A DNA stretch of 64,000 nucleotides from Mesostigma viride (lineage: Eukaryota > Streptophyta > Mesostigmatophyceae > Mesostigmatales > Mesostigmataceae): positions 98,501 through 162,500 of the forward strand of contig RPFO01000231.1 of NCBI GenBank assembly GCA_009746045.1, read 5' to 3'. Under the pieces are notes generated by a model that saw nothing but the letters and a program-made list of their open reading frames with translations, did no database searches and was not told where the DNA came from. Position numbers and translations under genes: made by a program. Shown one piece after another: positions 56,480 through 64,000 of the stretch (its first letter is position 1; every line of letters starts with the position of its first letter).

Positions 56480-56636
56480 CGGGAATGGAATGAATGATCC
56501 TAGCTATCTAGTGCCTAGTTACAAGGTTGTGGGCACCATGGCCCGAATCGCTAAGAATGCCAACTGGGTCACACGCGGATCCCCCACTGACTTGGGGGTG
56601 GTCTCCTTCATCACTACTTGCCACCTAACCGTGCGA
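56480..56636 (-). mobile_element. LINE family 1 3'-end fragment, inverted relative to copy D
   Basis: CTATCTAGTGCCTAGTTACA, GGGCACCATGGCCCGAATCG, then the CTTGGGGGTGGTCTCCTTCA block: the last about 155 bp of the element in minus orientation. It joins directly to plus-strand ORF2 at 56,637. Confidence 0.75.
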
Positions 56637-57735
56637 GCAGGGTTGCGTCCTGTCGCCGTACCTGTTTATTATTGTAGTGGATTATGTTATGCGCCAGGCA
56701 CGTGCTCGCTTTGCTAGCATTGCAGGCCGTGCCCCTGGCCTAGCGATCACGAACGAGCTTGGAGAAGGGGGGCCGACTAACAAGCAGAATTTACTAGCTG
56801 ACCTCATTTATGCCGACGACATCACGCTCATCGAGAAGCCGGAGTCTGCCCAACTTTGGCTGGAGTGCCTGGCGCTCGAGGCTCGGGCGGTTCAGTGGTC
56901 TAGAAATCAGCCCCAAAACGGAGGCCCTGGCCCTCGGCATGGCAGGGCCCCCACCCACACTCCGCCTCTTAGACGACACCGAGGTCGACTACCCGTCCTT
57001 CAGGCCGCTCCAAGCTGCTCGGCAGTTGGCTTCCCGACTGCGAGGACGACATGACGACACGGATCGGCATGGCGTGGCGCACCTCCATGACCACCGCCGC
57101 TGGTGGAGCAACCCCGCCCTACCCCGGATCGTCAAGCGTGACCTCTTCAAGGTCGTCATTCTGACGATCCTGACCTACGGCGCCGAGACCTGGACACTGA
57201 CGCAGGAGCTGGAGCAACGACTCGACGGCACCGTCACCAAGATGCTGGGCAAGGCCCTTTGGTTTGCACATTAGTAATGAGGATTTGTACGCTGATTTGC
57301 CCTATGTTTCCCACATTATTAGGCACAGGCGCCTGGGCCTAGCCGGGCACCTGGCCCGCACAGATCAGGTAGATACATCAGATAGACTAGATGGCACCAA
57401 GCCCGCCCAGCCTGGGCGATATGTCCTCACCTGGCGTGCCCCAGGCCGCGCGCGGCAGGGCCGCCACCCGTGGACTTTTCGTGATAGACTCGGCATGGAC
57501 ATGTGCTACACTAGACGTGACGGGCTCACGCCCGGGCAGCCTCCTGGTTTGTCTGTAATATGGAGGCAGATGGTGCGCAAGGATAGATGGCAAGCTAGTA
57601 GTGATGAAGGAGACCATCCCCAAGTCTGTGGGGGCTCCGCGCGTGACCGCGTATGGCATTCATAGCGATTCGGGCCGCGGTGCCCACACCCCTGTAACTA
57701 GGACCTAGATAGCTTACACCATCCATTCCATCCTC
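56637..57735 (+). mobile_element. LINE family 1, 5'-truncated copy D
   Basis: Starts in the RT palm (GCAGGGTTGCGTCCTGTCGC) and runs to the 3' UTR (CCATTCCATCC) but lacks the hairpin and TTAA tail. YADD is present near 56,810-56,821. Frameshifts near 56,890 and a deletion around 57,258 (AACATCCC lost) break the frame. An LTR fragment follows directly. Confidence 0.85.
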
Positions 57736-57828
57736 TTTGGTTTGATGATTAATGAAACGAGTGTTGACGACTCTCTCAGACCAAGGGGCACTAATCCGGA
57801 TGCCATTTGCCTCATGACATGCCTTCAC
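57736..57828 (+). mobile_element. LTR fragment of the chromodomain element family
   Basis: TCTTTGGTTTGATGATTAAT, GAAACGAGTGTTGACGACTC, CGGATGCCATTTGCCTCATG is the reverse complement of LTR positions about 38,366-38,462. Orientation is opposite to the intron 11 element. Confidence 0.8.
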
Positions 57829-57868
57829 ATTTACTCCCGACGAATGCCATGGGATGATGTGACGGAAT

Positions 57869-58371
57869 GCAATATACGAGAATGCTCATAACTTTTGACT
57901 CCGGCCATGAAATTTCATCGGGTTGGTTGCATTAGACTCGTCTTTTGAAGACGAACACGCTGATATAATTTTCTACAGCTATCGCTCAATATTTCCGAAG
58001 ATACCGCCACCGCCCTGCCCAGCAAATATCGCTGTTGCAATATACGAGAAAGCTCATAACTTTTGACTCCGGCCATGAAATTTCATCGGGTTGGTTGCAT
58101 TAGACTCGTCTTTTGAAGACGAACACGCTGATATAATTTTCTACAGCTATCGCTCAATATTTCCGAAGATACCGCACCGCCCTGCCCAGCAAATATCGCT
58201 GTTGCAATATACGAGAAAGCTCATAACTTTTGACTCCGGCCATGAAATTTCATCGGGTTGGTTGCATTAGACTCGTCTTTTGAAGACGAACACGCTGATA
58301 TAATTTTCTACAGCTATCGCTCAATATTTCCGAAGATACCGGCACCGCCCTGCCCAGCAAATATCGCTGTT
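57869..58371 (+). promoter_or_regulatory. Three tandem 168-bp 5' monomers of the long LINE
   Basis: Units begin GCAATATACGAGAAWGCTCA at 57869, 58037 and 58204 (168, 167 and 168 bp). Each ends in GCAAATATCGCTGTT. ORF1 starts 14 bp after the last unit. They are almost identical and include GTCTTTTGAAGAC (palindromic) and ATTTCATCGG. Tandem 5' UTR monomers act as promoters in some LINEs such as mouse L1, so a promoter role is inferred from position. Confidence 0.75.
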
Positions 58372-58384
58372 TTTTCAGCTCGAT

Positions 58385-59854
58385 ATGGCGGAATACGACT
58401 CATCCCAGCAATCACAAGCGTCCGCGGCCCTGCACCAACTCGCTGATGAAGCCATGGCGTCATTGGAAACACCCTTGCACGCTATGCCGGACGCCACTGT
58501 CAACATCCAGCCGCTCCACTCCACCGCTCCGCCGAACAGCGACCCTGCCATGGATACCCGCGAGGAGGCCTTTTCTGCCGAGGAAGCTGCCGCATTTTTA
58601 CCTGGCAAATGGCCAGGCCTTAACGCCATCATGCGCCTGTCCCGAGCTGCCGCCCTCACCATCCTGCACCTGGCTGCCGAGAAAAAGTGCGAGATCCGGG
58701 ACTGCAACCAACAGGTTACCCACCTGTCGGACTTTCTCCACGACGACCCCGACGACACTGACCTCTGCCTCGCAGTCTGGTGGACGTGCTCCCGTCTTTC
58801 CGACAGCGCCCTTGAGAGCTTTGTCATGGCCTCTCTGGACCTGGGAGCCGACCCCACTGTTGCGGCCGCCATCAACATCACCGCCAAGCAAGTCGCCAAT
58901 ACCTGCTTCGATCGCCTCCCTCCCCTCCTCAACGCTGCCCTCAACCCTGTCCACAACCACCTCGCCACCCACCACGCCCATTCCTCACACGCCGACACCT
59001 CCATCCACTCCGCCATCACCCACATTGCAGCAGGGCTGCAGCAGCAGCAGCAGCTCCTCCACCAGCTCCAGCAACAACTTGCCGCCTCCATAACTCCTGC
59101 CAAGACCACCTATGCCGCCACGCTTCAGAACCCTACGGAGCTCATCAACGAAATCAAAACAGCCGTCAAGGCCAGCACAAGGGATGCTATGCACGAACCC
59201 ATTCGCTCATGCAGTATTGTGGTACGTGGCGTCCCCTCGAACGTCAACGATGCACGCCTGGGCACCTACCTCCGGGGCGACCCCTTCCTGGGGAAGCTCG
59301 GCGTGGCCCAAAGCGTCGTCATCAAAACGGCACGACGGCTCGGCGGCCCCACCGCCCCTGTCTTGGTGGAATTCCACCGCAAGGAGGACAAACTGCAGGT
59401 GCAGAAGGCCCGCCGGAACCTCCACGATACCCAACTGAGCATCGACGATTACTATACCCCGGAGCAGCTTGAGGCCCGGGCTGCCGCTTTGAACCGGCCG
59501 GAGGTCCACGAGGCTCGGGCAGCCAAGCAGGCCAACCCGCAACTACGGTGCAGCATCTATGCCCGCCTCTTTAATGGCGTCTTCATCGTCCGCATTAACG
59601 GCCAGGACCTTCCTCCAATGACGGCGACCCCCATGGATACCGCCGTGCCAGCGCCCCAGCCCCCTGCTCGGCCCCCGCCGTCACCGCCATCGCCACCGGC
59701 ATCGACGGTCACCTGCTCCCCAGCACGTGTGGGGATCCGCCGGGGCAACTTCAGCTCAGGTATGGCTGCCAGGCTTGGCCGTCCCCCTAATAAATTCGTT
59801 CGCTTTGCACCTGAGCCGGAGCCCGCGCTGCGAACCCTTCTCTCCTATCAATGA
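58385..59854 (+). CDS. LINE ORF1 protein, 489 aa
   Basis: Intact from ATG 58385 to TGA. The N-terminal half is Ala/His-rich with a poly-Gln stretch (LQQQQQLLHQLQQQL, about residues 217-231), likely helical and perhaps a coiled coil for oligomerisation. The central part (about residues 275-345: SIVVRGVPSNVNDARLGTYL, VLVEFHRKEDKLQVQKARRN) looks like an RRM-type nucleic-acid-binding fold as in L1-like ORF1. After it, YYTPEQLEARAAALNRPEVH resembles the conserved segment that follows the RRM. The C-terminus is Pro-rich. No CCHC knuckle was seen. Role inferred: RNA binding and RNP formation. Confidence 0.75.
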   Translation: MAEYDSSQQSQASAALHQLADEAMASLETPLHAMPDATVNIQPLHSTAPPNSDPAMDTREEAFSAEEAAAFLPGKWPGLNAIMRLSRAAALTILHLAAEKKCEIRDCNQQVTHLSDFLHDDPDDTDLCLAVWWTCSRLSDSALESFVMASLDLGADPTVAAAINITAKQVANTCFDRLPPLLNAALNPVHNHLATHHAHSSHADTSIHSAITHIAAGLQQQQQLLHQLQQQLAASITPAKTTYAATLQNPTELINEIKTAVKASTRDAMHEPIRSCSIVVRGVPSNVNDARLGTYLRGDPFLGKLGVAQSVVIKTARRLGGPTAPVLVEFHRKEDKLQVQKARRNLHDTQLSIDDYYTPEQLEARAAALNRPEVHEARAAKQANPQLRCSIYARLFNGVFIVRINGQDLPPMTATPMDTAVPAPQPPARPPPSPPSPPASTVTCSPARVGIRRGNFSSGMAARLGRPPNKFVRFAPEPEPALRTLLSYQ

Positions 59855-60096
59855 CGACGCTCGCGGCCCCGCGGCTCCGCGGCTTAGCAGTGGGATCTGC
59901 CTAACTCCCCTTCCCGCCCCTTTGCCTTCGCAGCCCTCGGGCTGTCGGAGAGAGAGCACGGGTCGGCAGTGAGCCAGGTTCGCCCCGCCTCGCGCGGCCG
60001 CCTCCGAAACCTCCTCAGACTGCACGCATTTCTTATGCGTGCAGACGCAGACTCATTCTACCTGGCCACCCGAGCCGTCGGCGTCGCCTCGACGCG

Positions 60097-63000
60097 TTGG
60101 CAGGAAGAATCGAAACGGTGATTGAAAGCATAAGTCCCCAACCCGCCCCCCCTACCCCACCACCTCCACCCCCACCCCCATCACCACCCTGCTCCATCTC
60201 CGCCCCCACCCCCGCCTGCACCCCCCTTTTCGGTCAACGCGCGCCCTTGGTCATCGCCACCTTCAACGCCCGCACGCTCCAGCCCGACGCTGACCGCTGT
60301 CACTGCCTGCGCAGTGACGACTGTCAGTGCCATCGAGTCTCCAATCTTATTGGTTTCTGCATCGACAATAATATCGCCATCCTGGGAATCCAAGAACACA
60401 GGCGCACTGCATCGGCCCGCGGATCAACTGCCCTTGTTGCTGACGACATCGACGGCTGGCGGTTCTACTACGGAGGCGGCGACGGCACCGGGAACGGGGG
60501 CGTCGGTCTCCTCTGCTCCCCGCTCGCCGTACGCCACATGGGCGAACCCCAGCTGGTCAACGCTCGGCTCCTCGTGGCCACTTTTCATTCGATGGAGGGC
60601 CACTCGACCTACGCCCTGACGGTGGGCGTTGGTTACGCACCCCACTCCGGCCACCCAGAACAAGACCGCAAGGACTTCTTTGCAGCGCTGGAGAACCTGG
60701 CGAACGGCATCCCTGGTCGCAACTACCTCGCTCTGCTGCTGGACGCCAACGCCACGCTACCACCGGGTACTGGCGGATGTCAGCACGCCCCCAACGGTAC
60801 GGTCTCCAATGCCAACACTGAACTTTTTGCTGATTTGCTTACGACATGCGATTTGGTCACTGCCAACACCGCTTTCCACATAGTCCAGATGCTTTGGTCA
60901 CACACACCTCGCCAACTGGCACTGAACGCTGCATTGACTATGTTGTAATGCGCAAGCGTCATCAAGGATCTGTACTAGCTGCTCGCTCGCATGTGATCCC
61001 CCTGGTGCGCTCCGATCATCGCATCGTCACCGCCCGCATCCGCCTGCGATTCCCCTCGCCCTTTCGTAAGCACGTGGCACCCCTGATTTGCGCACACTTC
61101 AGTTGCTCGAGAAATCTGACGACGCTCTGGAGGACTTCCCTGAAAAACGCGCCCACAAGCGCGCCGCAGAGGCGTTCGTCGACGCGCTGGACATCCCGGC
61201 CAGCCACGCCCAGCTGTTCGCTGCCGGCCCGGCATCGGCCCTTCGGCACCTCGCTGACAAGCTGCCCGCGGCCGGGGCCCTACTGCCCCCCCGCCGCCCG
61301 CCCCGCTTCACCAGCCTGCACCGGCTCCCCGCCGTCATCCAGGCCCGGCAAGCCCTGCGCGACAACAGCGACCCCGCCCGCTACGCCCGCCTCAAAGCCG
61401 ATTACCACTCGGCCATCCGGCAGGCGACCAAGGAGCAGGAGGACCTTCATGTCCGCGAGTACTTCGCCCACCTCAAGGACCAGCACGGCAAGTACGCCTG
61501 GACCCGCCTGCGTCACGCCCAACGGCCCGCCGGCGGCGCGCAGCCGGCGCCGCGGACGCTCTCTGGCTCACCGCAGCAGCAGCTCGACCAGTGGTATTCC
61601 TCCCAGTCCCGGCTGCTCGGCGCCCCCCCGCCGCCTCCGCCGCTTGGCCCTCTGGCGGCCGCACGCCTGGCAGTAGCACCGGCGGACGTCCCTGCGCCGC
61701 CCACGCCGCCCGCCGCTGAGCAGGACTACACGTACCCAGCCCTGACGGAACCCCTGGCCGACCCCAACGAGCTCCCGCCGTTCACCGAGCTCGAGCTGAG
61801 CACCGCCGCCAAGCAACTCCGCTTTATGCCGCCGTTGGACCTGACCAGCTCCCAGCCCCGGTGATTAAGCTGACGGCGCTCACGGGGTTCCTGCTTGACG
61901 TCTGCAACCGGATCCTGCTTGCCGACGCGCCGCCGATTCCTGAGTGGCAGCACAGCTACCGTATTATGCTGTACAAAAACAAAGGTTCCCCTGACGACCC
62001 CGCCAACTACAGAGGAGTCTGCATCCAGAGCGCCGCACTTAAGTTGTTCATGCGCATGATCCTCAACCGCCTTCGTTCTGCTCTCGACTGTCACCTTGGG
62101 GAAAGTCAAATGGGCTTCCGTCCTGGGCGCAACACCGTCATGGCCATCTTCGTCGCGCGTCGCCTCTTCGAGGAAATCGCTCTCCTGCAACCTGGTGAGT
62201 TTCCCGCCATCCTGATCTTCGTCGACTTCATCAAGGCTTTTGATTCTGTCCTCTGGGACGCTCTATGGGCTGTACTTGCTCGCGCTCGCGTCCCCACTCC
62301 CCTGATTACCGTCATCCGCACGCTGTATGAGGGGTCCACCACTTCGGTGCGCACTCAACACGGCATTACCCCGCCATGCCCACTGCAGACCGGCGTCTGG
62401 CAGGGTTGCGTCCTGTCGCCGTACCTGTTTATTATTGTAGTGGATTATGTTATGCGCCAGGCACGTGCTCGCTTTGCTAGCATTGCAGGCCGTGCCCCTG
62501 GCCTAGCGATCACGAACGAGCTTGGGGAAGGGGGGCCGACTAACAAGCAGAATTTACTAGCTGACCTCATTTATGCCGACGACATCACGCTCATCGAGAA
62601 GCCGGAGTCTGCCCAACTTTGGCTGGACTGCCTGGCGCTCGAGGCTCGGGCGGTTGGTCTAGAAATCAGCCCCAAAACGGAGGCCCTGGCCCTCGGCATG
62701 GCAGGGCCCCCACCCACACTCCGCCTCTTAGACGATGCCGAGGTCAACTACCCTCCTTCAGGCCGCTTCAAGCTGCTCGGCAGTTGGCTTCCCGACTGCG
62801 AGGACGACATGACGACACGGATCGGCATGGCGTGGGCGCACCTCCATGACCACCGCCGCTGGTGGAGCAACCCCGCCCTACCCCGGATCGTCAAGCGTGA
62901 CCTCTTCAAGGTCGTCATTCTGACGATCCTGACCTACGGCGCCGAGACGTGGACACTGATGCAGGAGCTGGAGCAACGACTCGACGGCGCCGTCACCAAG

Positions 63001-63474
63001 ATGCTGCGCAAGGCCCTTAACATCCCCTTTGGTTTGCACATTAGTAATGAGGATTTGTACGCTGATTTGCCCTATGTTTCCCACATTATTAGGCACAGGC
63101 GCCTGGGCCTAGCCGGGCACCTGGCCCGCACAGATCAGGTAGATACATCAGATAGACTAGCTGGCACCAAGCCCGCCCAGCCTGGGCGATATGTCCTCAC
63201 CTGGCGTGCCCCCGGCCGCGCGCGGCAGGGCCGCCACCCGTGGACTTTTCGTGATAGACTCGGCATGGACATGTGCTACACTAGACGTGACGGGCTCACG
63301 CCCGGGCAGCCTCCTGGTTTGTCTGTAATATGGAGGCAGATGGTGCGCAAGGATAGATGGCAAGTAGTGATGAAGGAGACCACCCCCAAGCCTGTGGGGG
63401 CTCCCCGTGTGACCGCGTATGGCATTCATAGCGATTCGGGCCGCGGTGCCCACACCCCTGTAACTAGGACCTAG
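60097..63474 (+). pseudogene. LINE ORF2: APE endonuclease plus reverse transcriptase, frameshifted
   Basis: Endonuclease: ATFNARTLQ (about 60,257), GIQEHRR, GVGLLCSPLAV, LALLLDANAT and, in a shifted frame, SDHRIV (61,014-61,031), the catalytic end motif. Linker 61,088-61,820 is Pro/Ala-rich. RT is open from 61,861 to 63,474 (537 codons): SPDDPANYRGV, GFRPGRNTV, FVDFIKAFDS, WQGCVLSPYLF and YADD at 62,572-62,583, then YGAETW and the RR.GLAGHLAR tail. Frame changes occur near 60,890, 61,080 (one base fewer than copy A in GGCACC-CCTGA) and 61,822-61,830 (one base fewer than copy A). The RT core itself looks intact. Confidence 0.85.
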
Positions 63475-63569
63475 ATAGCTTATACCATCCATTCCATCCC
63501 ATGTTCCCCTCCCACTGAGGACTTATGCTCACGTGACGCAGTCACGTGTCTATTAATTAATTAATTAAT

Positions 63570-63655
63570 CCATTCCATCCCATGTTCCCCTCCCACTGAG
63601 GACTTATGCTCACGTGACGCAGTCTGACACGTGTCTATTAATTAATTAATTCATT
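63570..63655 (+). mobile_element. Second LINE tail in tandem
   Basis: CCATTCCATCCCATGTTCCC, then ACTTATGCTCACGTGACGCA, GTCTGACACGTGTC and TTAA repeats, directly after the tail of copy E. A CTGA insertion in the right hairpin arm distinguishes it. Confidence 0.8.
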
Positions 63656-64000
63656 ATTATTAGGTGAGACAACTAATCTTGGAGGCATGACGTTCTGGAA
63701 CTGAAGTGAGACAAAAGTGGAACTTGATGTAAGGACAAGAGTAGTTGTCTATAGACCATGCAGATGGTAGATCTAGCTCTAACGTAGCAGTTATTGTTCG
63801 TGCACTATTAATTAATTAATTAAACTCGTGCTCCGGCCGTTGGGGAGTCACGGAGCATTGGACACAGTATTGGTGTGCCTTCCAGCTTGTGATTCTATGA
63901 AGTGATATGCCTGCTTGTGGTACTATTCCGACTTGTGATTCTATTTATAGAAGTTCCAATATTGACATTAAGATGAAGTGAGACAACTATTAATTACACG
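63656..64000. other. Window edge, no gene recognised
   Basis: AT-rich sequence with short repeats: GTGAGACAA appears three times (63,664, 63,706 and 63,978) and CTTGTGATTCTAT twice. Apart from the second-family tail nothing is assignable. Confidence 0.5.
63805..63862 (-). mobile_element. Tail of the second TTAA-ending family
   Basis: ATTAATTAATTAATTAAACT, CGTGCTCCGGCCGTTGGGGA, GTCACGGAGCATTGG: matches 54,692-54,748 with a longer loop. Confidence 0.6.

Larger units (their letters stand above)
57869..63569 (+). mobile_element. LINE family 1, nearly full-length copy E
   Basis: Order: 5' monomers, ORF1 (58385-59854), spacer, ORF2 with APE-type endonuclease and RT (about 60,097-63,474), 3' UTR with hairpin TCACGTGACGCAGTCACGTG, and TTAA tail ending near 63,569. 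ORF2 is broken by single-base shifts, so this copy is probably not autonomous unless the shifts are sequencing errors. Clade not assigned; the YGAETW and RR.GLAGHLAR C-terminal motifs recall LINEs with an APE endonuclease outside the plant L1 group. Confidence 0.85.

Noticed and set aside
56480-57735. Twin-priming (5' inversion) origin for the inverted LINE end next to copy D
   Set aside because: The inverted piece is the 3' terminus, not the next upstream segment of the same copy, so two separate insertions explain it better.

Overview
This is a nuclear window from a eukaryote, most likely a green alga. Two intron-rich host genes lie head to head in repeat-dense DNA. The organism call rests on the two proteins, rebuilt exon by exon: both resemble their land-plant orthologues more than the animal ones, for example the C-terminal SYVQRPV motif of the J protein and the NLHRLEE, PPACERFV and LGLKT motifs of the ARM protein. 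Exons are GC-rich and short. No rRNA, tRNA, CRISPR or bacterial-style operon was seen.

Layout. 1-6.7 kb: a patchwork of non-LTR retrotransposon (LINE) fragments, including nested and tandem 3' ends. 6,737-15,108 (minus): a 9-exon DNAJC8/SPF31-like J-domain gene, 258 aa. 15,109-15,842: a 734-bp shared upstream region. 15,843-54,343 (plus): a 20-exon CTNNBL1-like gene, 566 aa, spread over 38.5 kb. 54.3-64 kb: more LINE copies, including one nearly full-length element (57,869 to about 63,569) with three 168-bp 5' monomers, an ORF1 and a broken ORF2.

CTNNBL1 introns hold most of the oddities. Intron 5 is best read as an AT-AC (U12-like) intron. Intron 7 (10.8 kb) holds an 8.5-kb array of the 8-mer TTGTTCTC whose plus strand lacks adenine. 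Intron 11 holds an antisense, internally deleted Ty3/gypsy chromodomain element with a perfect 5-bp target duplication, and a TIR element. Introns 14 and 18 hold two non-autonomous hAT-like elements. Many introns of both genes also carry decayed local copies of the adjacent exon end together with its splice site.

Functional theme: in known systems CTNNBL1 associates with the PRP19/CDC5L (NTC) spliceosome complex, and DNAJC8 (SPF31) is a spliceosome-associated J protein. The divergent pair is therefore two splicing factors that may share a promoter. All homology is from pattern recognition; nothing was searched.
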